The notes under the pieces: model-generated
What the model was told of the DNA's origin: nothing
The model's database searches: none
Seen by the model: only the letters and a program-made list of their open reading frames with translations
Part shown: piece by piece, positions 28,903 through 41,247 of the stretch
Layout: each line of letters starts with the position of its first letter
Position numbering within the stretch: the stretch's first letter is position 1
DNA from: Letharia columbiana
Taxonomy: Eukaryota; Ascomycota; Lecanoromycetes; Lecanorales; Parmeliaceae
Assembly (NCBI RefSeq): GCF_014066305.1
Contig: NW_023501038.1
Span: 558,001 to 622,000, forward strand
DNA: 64,000 nt
Reading direction: 5' to 3'
Position numbers and translations under genes: made by a program

Positions 28903-29880
28903 TCAGTTATCGAATGGTATTGAATTAGTGTCTGTGAAGATAGGTGGATCTGGTAGCCTTAGGCTAAGTGGTTGCCTGACTGGCTGTGGAGAGATTAGTC
29001 GATGTCGATGTGCTCTTAGTGCCTCAAAATCTCGTGGAGTGGGTGGTGGTGGGGACGGCGGTGGGAGGGCAGAGATGCCCGTCGAGTTTTGGCCCTGCGT
29101 CTCCTCTTGACTGGTGTGGAATGGGGAAGGGGGCGGAGGCGGAGCAGAGATGCCAGGCGAGTTTTGGCCTTGTGTCTCCGGTGCTCCGTGATATCGCTGG
29201 TGTAGGTCCTCAGCAGATAGAGATCGCTGCACACGTGGCATGTGAAGTCGTGGCGAATTTGGAGGCGAATATCTCGCATGTAGGTCTTCGTAAGTAAGAT
29301 AAGGCTGGCCACGGTGTGTAGGAGATCGTGGTCTGGAGGGAGTATTCTCATGTCGACGGTGTGGAGGGCGATATCTTGGTGTTGATGTAGGTGGATTTGG
29401 TACAGGCTGGAGTAAACCATGTTCCCGATCGCGAGGTGTCTTAGTCCTCTGACAGGTGTAGCAATTCTGAATGTAGGTGGCCACTGTCGTCCTCATTCCT
29501 CGCCAGTAGTATTCCCTTTTGAGTAGTTTATAGGTACGTGCTACCTCGGGATGGCCGCAGGACGGTTGATCATGCACCTCTCGGATAACATCGGTGTACA
29601 TATCATCGGATACCCACAAATGATCCTTGCGGTAAAGCACCCCGTCTTGTATGGAGCACTTATTGAGAGTGATCCCTCGAAACTTGTCCTTGCCTTCGGT
29701 GATAGCGTCACGGATTTCCGTACAATATTCGTCTTCCTTGTTGGCCCCTACTACTTTGTGGTAGATAGGGTCGTCGTATGTAAGATAGGGCTGGCCGCGG
29801 TATGTAGGTGATCGGCGATGTGGAGGTATGTATCTTGGTGTTGATGTAGGTGGATTTGAGTGAGAATTTGAGGAACTCAT
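28903..29880 (-). CDS. Chimeric ORF with captured Ty3 integrase zinc-binding domain
   Basis: A 325-residue open frame inside the unmutated half of the LTR element. Residues about 95-155 form an integrase-type H2C2 zinc-binding domain: HDQPSCGH supplies two histidines and CYTCQR two cysteines, with REYYWRGM between, as in Ty3/gypsy polyproteins. The fragment stops just before where the catalytic DDE core would start, so there is no integrase activity. It is flanked by two copies of a host-like segment (NPPTSTPRY.PPHRR ... RGQPYLTY.D at residues 9-36 and again from about 161), as if it had landed inside a duplicated block. The tail is Pro-rich with a second internal duplication (ETQGQNS.GISA). 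Intact but of unknown function; it may be a gag-like or merely passive ORF. Confidence 0.6.
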   Translation of the reverse strand: MSSSNSHSNPPTSTPRYIPPHRRSPTYRGQPYLTYDDPIYHKVVGANKEDEYCTEIRDAITEGKDKFRGITLNKCSIQDGVLYRKDHLWVSDDMYTDVIREVHDQPSCGHPEVARTYKLLKREYYWRGMRTTVATYIQNCYTCQRTKTPRDREHGLLQPVPNPPTSTPRYRPPHRRHENTPSRPRSPTHRGQPYLTYEDLHARYSPPNSPRLHMPRVQRSLSAEDLHQRYHGAPETQGQNSPGISAPPPPPSPFHTSQEETQGQNSTGISALPPPSPPPPTPRDFEALRAHRHRLISPQPVRQPLSLRLPDPPIFTDTNSIPFDN

Positions 29881-30449
29881 GATGTGTTGAATGTAGGTGA
29901 AAACAGAGCGGAGAAGATAGGCGTAACTCTGGAACTCCGGTACTATGAAGGCGTATGAGAGTCGAGAAAGGTGATAGATCTCTGTGTTGAGTGTTGAAAT
30001 TTGGCTGTGACGCCCGAAATAGTGTGGTTTCTTCGCGGGAGTTCACAACACTCGTTTCTTGACCAATCAAGTCGCCGTGAAGTCTGTAAGTACTCTGAAT
30101 AGTGTTCTTTCGAATGGTAGAAAGTCCGCCGGGGGTCTGTTGGCCGGTGATAAACTTTTTGCGGGGAACGGAGCGGAGAGATCGATGCGGAGCGGAGAAG
30201 GATTTCTTATATTCGGTGGAGGGGACTCGTTTTTTGATGGATTGGACTACCGTTGATAATGAAGGCTGTTTGATGTAGGTTCTTTCGAATGATATAGGTA
30301 GTTTGTAATTTAAATGTGTGGTGGGGCTTCTGTATGGTAGAAATACCCAGCGTTTTCTTTATCAGGCTCGATCGCTTGCTCCGAGCAGAAAGTAAAAAAT
30401 ACCCGTCAGTTCTCTTCGCCGGGGGGTATACGAAGGAGCCTTATTATAA

Positions 30450-30615
30450 TGTCAGGACCAGCATAGGTGCGATACCAGTATGGGTGAGATAGAACTAGGA
30501 TAATAAGGCTACCGAACTATGTATGTAGGAAGAAGATATGATATAGTAGGGGATGCCTCCGCCAAGGCCCGCTAGCCATAGGGCTGAGGGGTGTGTCAAG
30601 GGTACGCTCGTAACA
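30450..30615 (-). repeat. LTR, unmutated copy (5' LTR in element orientation)
   Basis: 166-bp terminal repeat with TG...CA ends, identical in layout to 27189-27354 but without RIP damage. It is followed directly by CTCTA and then by strongly RIP-mutated LINE sequence, so the change from clean to mutated DNA is abrupt at the insertion edge. Confidence 0.85.
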
Positions 30616-32661
30616 CTCTATTCTACAATAGATAGAAGAATATAAAAAAGACTTCGATGTAAAGAGAGACTAGGGAAAACTATATAGTATCTCTTAAAGA
30701 ATCTAAATTAGAAATTATATAGAAAATATTAAGTAAGCGAACTTTTATCGAATCTAGCGATCGTATTACTTAAAGCGCTATTAAATTTATAAATATATTA
30801 AACTCTATAAGTATTATAATTAGTAAAAACTCTTAATAAGTATATATTCGAAAAAATAAGTAATAAAGCTATTAAAAATATAACTTAAGATATTATAATA
30901 TAATATCGATAAGTTATTAAACGTAATAATTTCATTATTTCAAAATATTTTAAAGTTTAAATACGATATCCTCGCTATTTAGAAGCTCTAGAAGTACTCT
31001 TAAAAAAATTAAATATATTATTTAGCTTTAGCGAACTTTTATTTATACTATTTAAATTAAAAGAATATAACTAGAGTTTATATCTATATTAGTATCAAGA
31101 TTCTAATAAATTAATAATACTCTCGAGTCTATAATAGCGATTTAATTATTATAATATTTAAATTATAAGAATTAAAATAAAGAATCTTATATATTTATAA
31201 TATATATAACGTATCCCCCTTTTAAAGATAAAAAGCGTATTTTCGAAAATATAAAAATAAGATCGCTAGAGATTACTTAAAGATTATAACTCTTAATACT
31301 CTTTAAACCGCGATTATAAGAAATATAATCGATAAACATCTAATAATAAACGATTTTAATCTATATTATTCTCTATAGATTAATCTAAGAAAATATTAAT
31401 ATATAGAAGTAAATTAGCTAATAAATATAATCGATAAAATAAAACTTTAGCTTCTAACGTTTAAAGATTTATTAATCTTTAAATTGAGAAAGCGAAGCGA
31501 CGCTATTATTATAGATTTAATATTCGCTATAACGACTATAATTAATAATATAATTAAATGCGATATTATAAAGAAATAAAACTTCGATTTAAATTACGAA
31601 GTAATTCTTATAGAATTAAATCGAAATATTTACTTTAAGCCTCTAAAAGAAACTTAAAATTAGAAAAAGATTAATATAATAGATTTTTAAATTAAGCTTT
31701 AGGCTAGATTATTAATTATAAATAAATTAATCGTAATAATTAAGAATCTCGATAAGTAGATATATTAACTTATTATAACTCTTATTAAAGCGACGATAAA
31801 GACTATCTTAATTAGTAGAATTATTATAAAATCTAAGCCCTTTATAAATAAAGAGAGTAAATAAATTATATCGAAGATTAGAAGCCTAAAATAAACGTAA
31901 TAACTAACCCGCGATCGCTAAGATTAAAAAATATTAAATTAAGCCCGTAACGCTAAAAAGAGGCTTCTTAAAAATAAGAAAATCGAAAGCTAAAGATAAT
32001 ATATAAAAGAATACAATAGCGATGAGAAGCTATAAAGATTTAATAAATAAATTAAAAGTAAATAAATTAGAATCTCTTCTTTTACTCTCGAACTAGTAAA
32101 ATTAAATAATACTATTATAATCGAAGTCGAGAAGAAGATAATACTTTTAAAGAATACTTTCTTTTTTTAAATAAAATAGGCTATACTAAATAATCTCGAA
32201 GAATATTACTATTTTATATTAAAGAAATTTTTAATTATTATAATCTAAGAGGTTTAATAGATAATACTTATAAGTTATTTAAATAAAACCGCGGGCGAGA
32301 ATAAACTAATTTTTCGAATTTTATAACTCGCTCTAAAATATATAGAAATATAGCTAGAATATATTTATAATATATATATTAATTTAGAGTATTATTCGAA
32401 ATACTTTCATTATTTAAAGATAGTAGTATTATAAAAGTTTAATAAGAATAACTATATTTAACTTAAACTATATTAATTAATTACTCTTCTTAATATACTA
32501 GAAAAGAGACTTAAAAAGATTATTATTATAAGAATTAGTTATCTAGTAGAGGAATATTAATTTCTTTTTAAGAAATATATAAATAAGCGAAAGCTATCGT
32601 TAATCGAGAACGTAATTTATATAATATTAGAAGAAATATATTATTATTATTATTATTATTA
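30616..32661 (+). pseudogene. LINE relic continued: ORF2 endonuclease and start of RT
   Basis: After the LTR element the plus-strand LINE frame resumes. From about 30965 it reads YDILAI, then RVYIYI and YNIYNVSP, then NDFNLYY (about 31349-31369) and IIIDLIFA. This is the order of motifs in the apurinic-like endonuclease (EEP fold) of Tad1/I-type LINEs, where the native forms are DILAIQE, GDFNLHH and a TIDLTF-like block. Gly to Asn/Asp, His to Tyr and Gln/Trp to stop are the changes RIP produces. The reverse transcriptase begins downstream and is interrupted by the foldback element at 32664. It is dead as a protein. Confidence 0.65.
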
Positions 32662-32663
32662 TA

Positions 32664-33417
32664 CTGGCCGGAAAGGTATAATATGATATGGGATATTGAT
32701 CTGCCATACCATACTCTAATATAATATGAGTTATTGAGATTTACATGATCTTATACCTGGTATGATATGGGATCTTGGCGGGATATCCCACGGTATGGTA
32801 TATCTATGGTATCATACCATGAAATGATATATGTATGGGATATCCCGTTGGGATTTCTATATTTAGAAGTATAAAGTAGCTATTCTAATCATTATTCTGG
32901 TCAACGGCTAATCGTATCTACCCCCATTCGAAATACTATTATACCTATCACTATCATGCCTGCTACTATTATACCTGCTACTATCATACCTGTTACTATC
33001 ATGGCTACTACTATTTACTATTGAAATAGTCTACTGTTATATGGTAGCTATGGTAGTAGTAGTTATGATAGTGGTAGCTATAGTAGTGATAGTTATAATA
33101 GAGATGGCCATGATAGTGGCAGTTATAATAGTAACAGTTATAATAGATGATAGTAGTAGCCATAATTAGCTAGAATAATGATTAGAATAGCTACTTATAC
33201 TTCTAAATATAGAAATCTCAGTAGGAATATCTCATATATATATTATTTCATGGTATAATACTACAGATATATCATACCGTGAGATATCCCGCCAAGATTT
33301 CGAATTCATACCAGAAAAATGATATAATATCCGACCCTATTTATATCATATTCGAGTACGATATAATATCACTTAGTATGAAATATTCTATGGAATATTT
33401 TATATCTTTTCGACTAG
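32664..33417. mobile_element. Foldback MITE-like element, second complete copy
   Basis: Starts CTGGCCGGAAAGG and ends CTTTTCGACTAG, flanked by TA on both sides (32662-32663 and 33418-33419). Long inverted arms are visible: AGAAATCTCAGTAGGAATATC near 33220 is the inverse of the GATATCCCGTTGGGATTTCT block near 32850, and TAGCTATTCTAATCATTATTCT near 32880 is mirrored near 33170-33190. The core carries short, partly mutated versions of the opposed 15-bp minisatellites around a central loop near 33015-33040. It is 754 bp against 1063 bp for the copy at 6840; the difference lies mainly in array length and an extra core segment. RIP damage is moderate. It sits inside the LINE reverse transcriptase. 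Confidence 0.8.
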
Positions 33418-33419
33418 TA

Positions 33420-34397
33420 AATATATAAAGTCTAGAAGTTTAAGAATAATTAGATTATATTACTACTAATATTAAATATTAAGAATACTTTTAATAATAT
33501 CTTCTACTCTTAACTAATTTATAATCTATAAAAACGAGATATTAGCGAAAAAGTTATTAAATAAATTAATAGCTTTCTAAGTAATAGATCTATAGTTATC
33601 GTTATACTCGAGAACGAGTCTCTTAAATATAAAGTAGAAATAGAAATCCCTTAAGAGTCCCCTATCTTCTCTATCCTCTATCTATTCTATAACGCCGATA
33701 TTATCGATATATATAAAGAGAAAAATTATCTAATATCGATGTATATTAACGATATTAGCGTACTTATAAGAGGCTCTATAACTTAAGCTAATTATAAAAT
33801 ACTAAAGAAGATTTATATAAATATCTAGTAATAAGTATTAATATATATCTTAAAATTCGAGATAAATAAATATAAACTTATTTACTTCTAGTTAATTATA
33901 ATAAGAATAATAAAGAAATAGTCGAATAATAACTTAAACGCGGAATTAGACTTAGATATTTATAAAGTTAAGTTTAATAAAATAATAAAGCTTCTAGACT
34001 TTATACTTAATCTTAAACTAACTTAAAAAAATTATATCGAGTTATTAAAAGTAAAAGTCGTTATAAAGTTAAATGAACTAGCGAACTATATAAGATCGAC
34101 TTAGAAAATCTTATATAAAGATTTAAGAAAGCTCTATTAAAAAATAATCTTATTTACGCTATTATTTAAATATATTATATAATATATATTACTAGCTATG
34201 AAATATAAAGTTAAAGAGAAAAGAATCTTTAAAATACTAAGAGTTATATAAAAAAGGGCGATATATATTATTTTAGAAGAATTTAAAAACGTCGTAAACG
34301 ATATCTTAAATATCGAATATTATTAGCTCTTAATATACTTAACTCTAAAGAAAGCTATTATAAAGATTACTCTTAGAATCTAGATTTACTTTAACTA
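33420..34397 (+). pseudogene. LINE relic continued: RT palm and thumb
   Basis: The plus-strand frame at about 33655-33770 reads SPIFSILYLFYNADIID and then MYINDISVLI. This is the LINE reverse transcriptase block with SPLSPILY-type motif followed by the catalytic YIDD, here YIND because the second-last Asp codon carries a G-to-A change. Downstream, YKVKEKRIFKILRVIQKRAI (about 34200-34260) matches the thumb-side segment after the RT. The relic is then cut at 34397 by the left LTR of the gypsy element. Confidence 0.68.
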
Positions 34398-34676
34398 TAA
34401 TTATTAGACCTAATACGTTATAAACCTTAGCGCTACTTATATTAAGATATCGATATCGTATATTCTACGTTAGAGTTTCTTTTAGAGTCTAGTTTTAATA
34501 ATATATCTTATATACTTAGAGGCTTAACGAATATAGATTTACTTCGTATATCTCGAAGTTTTAGTATTTCTTAGAGATTAGTTCTACTATTAAATATACT
34601 ATTAAACTTTATAATAATATTATATCTTTTATAGTCTATATCCGCTAATTAATCGCTAATAGATTACGCTTTTATA
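34398..34676 (+). repeat. 5' LTR of gypsy element
   Basis: Matches 41248-41527 along its length; both contain TTAGCGCTACTTATATTAAG, then ATATCTCGAAGTTTTA and TTTCTTAGAGATTAGTTCTA. Differences are mainly C/T and G/A. The expected TG and CA ends now read TA, as RIP would cause, so the exact edges are uncertain by a few bases. Confidence 0.8.
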
Positions 34677-36429
34677 ATTCTAATCTCTCTATCTTTTAAA
34701 GAAAAAGATCTATTATTATTACGATGTCGAGTTTATCTCTAAATTATATAATAGAAAATAAAAGTAATATCGAGAGTCGTTATAGCGTCGATAATAAGTT
34801 TAAGAATTTCTTATTAATAAAAGATCTTATTATAAAATAACGTTTTATAATTATTAGAGTCGAAAATTGTCGTTTAAAATAAGAATAAGAATTAGCTATA
34901 TTAAAGATTTATAATTATAAACTTTATAACGCTAGCTTATTATTTATAATTAGCGAGAATTTATCTATATTAATTACTATCGCGTTTTTAGTAAATATAT
35001 TAATTAAAACGAAAATACTTCGCTCTAAAAGAATATATTTTTATAAGAGTATTAATAAGAAAGAGTATCTACGCTAGTTTCGCGAAGTCGAAATTAAGTT
35101 TCTTATAAGTTCTAAATATTTTATTATTAATTAATTAAGAATTATTTATTATATATAATTCTTAGAAGACGATTTTAATATTTAATAATATAAATACTAT
35201 TAAGTTTATAGTCTAGAGAATATAACTTTCGAATTTTTTAAGTAGTTTTTATTTAATTTAATAGCGAATTTAATAAATTACTATCTTCTCGTCTACGAAA
35301 AGTAGAAGAAAATTAAATAACGCTTTAATTAGAAGATATCTATTTTTAAGATCTATTTAAAAGAGTTAGAGGTTTATATAATCTTATTTTTTAAGAAGTA
35401 TTAAGTTAATTTCTTTTTAGTTAAGCTTAAATTAGAGTTTAAGAATAAGATTCTAAGTACTAGTAATATATTAAAATAATAAAAAGAAATTCTTATCTAG
35501 ACTATTATATAGAAAAAGATTTTAGAATATATACGCTTCGATGGCGATTCTTATTCGAAGTCTTTAAGAGAGTTCGCTAAGGATAAGCCTCTAAAAAATC
35601 GAATTTCGAAATCTAAATCGATTTTAAACGGCGGCGCTTACGTAGTATATATTTAAGACGATAATATAAAGTATAAAGTTGAATTCTTTAACTCTAATTA
35701 TAAAAAGAATAGTTATTTTTATTATAAAAAATAGGATTATTAGATATTTAAGTATTTAGATTTTAATAAATCGCTTATAGTCTATATCGGCGTAATATTA
35801 ATAAAAAAAGATTTAATCTCGTAATTATCTTAGAAGCGAGGTAAGAATAACGATTAATAGAGATAATTTCTTTTATTTTTACGAAGAAATAGATAAAGCT
35901 TTAAAATAAATAGAGGTAATTTATTACTCTACTTAATATTAAAGTATATATTAATTTAATTTTATAAAAATTCGTAGTTTAATAAGATTTAAAATCTTAC
36001 GATGTTATTTTATTATAATTAAAAGCGCTAAGTAATTAAAGTATATATTACTATAGCGCGTATTAGCTAAATTATTAATTAGTAAATAGCTAGAGTTAAA
36101 ATAAGAAATATAATATACTCTTCTATATTATTAATTAAAAAGATTTTAATATTATATTAAATATACTTAGATTAAATTAATTATAAATACTATTAGACTT
36201 AACGGCGAAGTAATAATAATTTAAGATTAACGCTAATAAATTATAGATTAAAAAATCGATTAAATTTACTCGAATTATTAAATAGAAATTAAATATATTT
36301 ATAATTATATACGCTACGATAGCGTATAGCGAATCGGAAAATAAATATAGTCTAAAGCTTTCTTAGAAGTTACTAGAGTTTAATAACGTTTTTTTTAATA
36401 AAAAAGTAGAAATCTTATTTATACTTAAG

Positions 36430-36970
36430 TAGGGGGATTATATTATTAAGATTAAGAGCGGTAAAAAGTCGCTATATAGCCTCTTATATAATCTATCTTA
36501 AATAGAATTAATAAAACTATAACGCTATCTAGAGAACTCTCTTTAGAAAAACTAAATTCATTATTCGACTTCCTTAGCCGAAGTATTAATCCTTTTCATT
36601 TTTAAAAAGAATAAGAAACTTCATTTTTATATTAATTATTAAAGTCTAAATACGATAACTATTAAAAATTAATACTCGTTACTTCTAATTATTAAGACTC
36701 TAAATTACTTATATAACGTTAAAGTCTTTATAAAGCTAGATCTTAAAAATATCTATTATTAAATTCGAATTAAAGAAAGCGATAAGTAGAAAATAGCGTT
36801 TTATAATCGCTACGGCTACTTCGAATATTTAATTATACCTTTTAAACTCGCTAATATATTAATAATTTTTTAAGCGTATATTAATAGAGCTCTTACGGGT
36901 CTAGTGAATATAACGTATATAATATATTTAGATAATATTCTAATTTATAATATTAATCTAGCGAAATATT
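36430..36970 (+). pseudogene. Gypsy reverse transcriptase core (degraded)
   Basis: In the frame starting at 36592 the translation reads LFIFKK, HFYINY, KVFIKLDLK, IYY.IRIKESDK, then FEYLIIPFKLAN and IIYLDNILIYN. These are the successive Ty3/gypsy RT blocks, ending in the catalytic YLDD with the second Asp changed to Asn. In-frame TAA and TAG occur where Gln, Arg or Trp is expected. About six stops are seen in 380 bp, so no enzyme is made. Confidence 0.82.
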
Positions 36971-38109
36971 AGCGATACGTTAAGTAAGTACTTAAGTATT
37001 TACGCTAATTTTAATTATACGCTAATCTAAAGAAGTATTAATTCTATATTAAGCGAGTTAAGTTTCTAAGATTTATTATATTTATCGAAGGTATCGCGAT
37101 AGATTAAAAATATATCGCTATTATTAAGAAGTAGTTAAAATTAAAAAGTTATCGAGATATATAAATCTTTTTAAACTTTATTAATTTCTATTAACGATTT
37201 ATCTATAGCTATTTTAATATAATAATACTACTTATTAACTTATTTAAAGAGAGTAAGAATAATAAAAAACCTAGGTCGTTAGAGTGAATAAATAACGCTA
37301 AGTAGGCGTTTTAGTAGCTTCGAAATACTTTTATAATCGCGCTATTTCTATATTACTACGATCTAAATTTAAAGTTATATCTTAAAATTAACGCTTTTAA
37401 CTTCGATATAAAGATTATACTTTTATAATTAAATAAGAATAGCTATTAGCGACTAGTAATATTTTAATTTAGAAAAATAATTTCTATAAAGTAAAACTAT
37501 AAGATCTATAATTAAGAGTTACTCGCTATTATAGCGTTTATAAAATAATAATATTACTATCTAAAAGATAATATATTTTATATTAAGATTTTAACGAATT
37601 ATAATAATCTTAAGAGCTTTATAAAGTAGAAGAAATTAAACTTTAGATAAGCTCGTTAAGCGCTAAAGTTAGCTATTTATAACTTTAAGATTTTTTATCG
37701 AATAGATAAATTAAACTCTATTAATTCGCTATCGCGACGCTCTAATTATAAGAGAATTTCGCTATTAAATATTAAACTTTTATTAATATTATAGAATAAG
37801 CTTATACTTTAAACTAGTAATAAGTAATTATAAAGAGATAAAAAGCTTATAGCGGTTATAGCGTCTATATTTCGTATTATTAGCGTTTAAATAATTATTT
37901 CTAAAAGAGAGTCTAAGATCGTATAAGAGATTATTTATAACGTATTTTAAAGGCTAATAAAAATATTAATTTAAGATTTATAAGTTTATAATAATTAGAT
38001 AAACTCTTTTCGAATTAATATTAATAAGTTAGCGATTAAGCGTTATATACGTAGTTAAATATAAATCTTAAACTTTAAAAGATTATTAAGATATAATAAT
38101 CGCCTTTAT

Positions 38110-38610
38110 ATCTTTAAAGATAAGATTTTAAGAGAAGAGCTTATTAGTAAATATTATAATAATTTATTATTAAGATACTTTAGCGCTATAAAAACGTATA
38201 AGCTACTTACTTATAAATATTATTAGAATAAAAATCTAAAGTAAGTTATCGATTATATTAAGATATATAATATTTATTAGCGAATTAAAGCTTCGCGATA
38301 TTACTTATATAGCGAATTAAGCTCGCTTTTTATCGCTATTAAGTTATAAAAGAAAATTTCTATAGATTTTATTATTAACTTATTAGCGAGTAAGTATAAA
38401 GATATTATCTATAATACTATTCTAGTTATAGTAAATTAATTTATAAAAATAATAAGATATATTTCTATATCTATTATAATCGATGTCGCTTAGCTAGCGA
38501 AAGTATTTTATTTTAAAATAGTATATCGCTATAATATATTAAACGATATTATTAGTAATAGAGACTCTATATTTATTAATAGCTTCTAATTTATCATTTA
38601 CTTTTATTTT
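38110..38610 (+). pseudogene. Gypsy integrase (degraded)
   Basis: The frame reads REELISKYYNNLLLRYF, then TYKLLTYKYY, IKIYNIY, KKISIDFII and RDSIFINSF. This follows the gypsy integrase order: zinc-binding domain with HxxxH and CxxC (cysteines now Tyr), first catalytic Asp in SIDFI, and second Asp in the SDRGS-like block, now NRDS. Stops fall at expected Trp and Gln positions. Confidence 0.75.
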
Positions 38611-39252
38611 AAAATTAAGCGATATCTAAGTATTACTTTTTACTCGTAAATTAATAGATAGATTAAATAATAAAATTAGATACTAAAATACTTCTTATAT
38701 ATATTCGCTAATAATAAGTAAAATATTTAAGCGAAATAACTATTAATAGTAGAGTTCGCTTATATAAATAATTAATATTCCTTTATCGAAATAATATTAT
38801 TCTTTCTAATATATAAATATTATTCTAAAATTTATTAAGAGATTAAGAACGACTTTATCGAGGGGGAGATATCCGCTATAAATAATAGAATAAAGAAGTT
38901 ATAAGTATTAAGGGATAAGATAGTAGAGCGCTTTCGCAGCGCTATTACGACTTAATTTAAGTATTATAATAAAATATATTAGTCTTAAAGCTATAAGATA
39001 GATAATTTAATAATATTAGCGATTAAAAATCTAAAGTAGAAATATCTAAATAAGAAGTTATTTTATAAATTTATAAAATTATTTTAAATTATAGATAAGA
39101 TAGAAATATAAATATATTATCTACTTCTATTCTCGATATATAAAATTTATAATATCTTTTATATATTATTACTTAAGCTTTATTATCTTCGCGATTATAA
39201 TAATATAGCGAAAGCCTTTATATAGATTTTTAATCTTATTAATAATAATAAG

Positions 39253-39346
39253 CTTTAAGAGATTAAAGAAATTATTAATAAGATTAAGTATAAGAAAGAC
39301 GTTTAATATAAAATTAAATAAACTAATTAAGGCGAAGAGTATAATT
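39253..39346 (+). pseudogene. Chromodomain at integrase C-terminus (degraded)
   Basis: The translation reads EIKEIINKIKYKKDV, stop, YKIK, stop, TN, stop, GEEYN. Restoring nothing, the spacing alone matches a chromodomain, where the stops fall at the aromatic Trp positions (TGG to TAG or TAA is a RIP change). Just upstream (about 38990-39170) KKLFYKFIKLF and IYNIFYILLLKLYY match the GPF/Y-type integrase tail. A chromodomain would have steered insertion to heterochromatin. Confidence 0.68.
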
Positions 39347-41247
39347 AATAATTATTAAATAACGAACTTATTAATATTAGCGAGCTAATTTAAGTCTATA
39401 AATAAATAAATAATAAATAAAAGTATTAAGTAATAAATAATAAGTCTCTTATTATTAAAGAGCTTAATTAATTATATAAATTAATAGCGAGTAAGTAAAG
39501 GCGATAAAATAAGATATAATTATTAATTAGATTAGATATATTTCTAGATAATACTTATACTACGCGTATACTCCTCTATATTTACTACTATTAAAATATA
39601 AATTAATAAAATAATTATATTATTTAGCTATCTATTAAACTCTACTATAAAAGAGATTTATTATATTAGAGTATATACTATTAATATAAATATATTTTTA
39701 TCTAAAGTAGTTATTAAAGAATCGTCTAAGAATCTTACGCTAGCGCTACTACTAAAAAAAGATCGTTATTTAAATATCCTTCGCTATCTTAGCGTTAGAT
39801 TTTAAGTTAAATTTATTAATCTAATTCTTTAACGAGAAGATAGTTAAAGTATAGTCTTTAAGTTAATATTTATTAACGTTCGTTATATACTAATAGAGGC
39901 TCTCGAGCTCCTTCTTTAGTAACTCGTTTATTCTCTTTAATTTCTCTATACGCTTATATATTATTACGAGCTAGTCTTAGAGATTTATAATTATAATAAA
40001 GATAATCGAAGTTATTATTATTATATATTTCTATAACTTATACTATTAGATAATCTCTTTATTAAGCTTAACTCGTCGATAAGATAGCTTTCGAGATTAT
40101 CTAACGCGGCGATAGCGTTATATTAATTTTCTTATTTATATTTAAAGATATAGAGAGATTTTAATATAGCGATTAATATCGCGCCTTTCGACTTTATAGT
40201 TATTATAAAAGAAAAACTTATCTTAAATATATAAATCGTCGTCTCGATAAAAGTAAATTCTATATAATAAATTAGATATTAGAATTTATTAATAATTATA
40301 TATACGAAGCGATAGTAATAGAAATAATTAAGGGTTAATAATCGCGTCTATAAGACGACTATATACTTACTATTAAAGTTATTATTATTATTAAAAAAGA
40401 GTACTATAAAATTATTAGTCTACGTATTAATATAATTAATAATAATAAGATACTTATAATAAAGAGAAGTAGATTATTAGTATAATAAGATATACTATAT
40501 TTATATTAGTATTAATATTAATATTATAACGCTAGAGTAAGTACTTATAAGAGAGATATTAAAAGTTATAAAGAATAAAAATAAATAATTTAAAAGAAGT
40601 TTTTATATTCTTTATCGTAGTATTAATATTAGCGAATAGTATCTAATAACGTAGATAGTAGCGATATAGTAATATTTCGCTATTATTTATAGAGTCGCGT
40701 CGCCTAGCTATTATTATTATTTCTACTATTATTATTAATTAATAATTAAGAGCGTTATCGCGAACGCGTCGCTCTATTAATTACTCCCTTTAAATTTTTA
40801 TAATAAAGATTATTATTACGTTATTTCGCTATAAGTGTAATACGCTATAAAAACGACGTTATTTATAGAAAAACTCTTCTCTCTTCTTTTATCTATTAGA
40901 TTTTTAAGATTTTATTATAAATTTTTAAATCTAATATTATTCGCTATAGAGATTATTAACTAGCGCTATAAGAATATTAATATTAAGCGTATTAACTTAT
41001 TATAGATTATTATTAATTAATATTATAAAAGCGATATTATTCTTAAAGATAGTATTAATATTATTATATAATATATTAATTACGCGCCTACGGCGCGTAA
41101 GAATTAATTCTATTATATTATTAAAACGATATTATAATCTTAATAAATCGACTCTTTTCTCTTATTTCTCTATTAGAGTTTAAAGATTTTTTAATAAGTA
41201 TTCTATTTTTACTTAAGCGTTTAAGAATTAAGATCTAGAAGAAAAAA

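Larger units (their letters stand above)
27189..30615 (-). mobile_element. Non-autonomous LTR retroelement with CTCTA target duplication
   Basis: Two direct terminal repeats of 166 bp (27189-27354 and 30450-30615) bound 3.1 kb of internal sequence, and CTCTA stands on both sides (27184-27188 and 30616-30620), a perfect 5-bp target duplication. The right LTR begins TGTCAGGACC and ends CTCGTAACA. The left LTR is the same sequence after RIP. A purine run (AAGAGAGAGAGA on the minus strand, next to 27355) is placed like a polypurine tract and fixes the orientation as minus, the same as the internal ORF. No reverse transcriptase, protease or catalytic integrase core is visible, so it would need help to move. 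The left 1.6 kb is RIP-mutated and the right 1.8 kb is clean. It is inserted in the LINE between ORF1 and the endonuclease. Confidence 0.82.

Noticed and set aside
28871..29811. Plus-strand and alternative minus frames overlapping the chimeric ORF
   Set aside because: They are shadows of the 325-residue minus frame, which alone carries the H2C2 motif in the same orientation as the LTR element.
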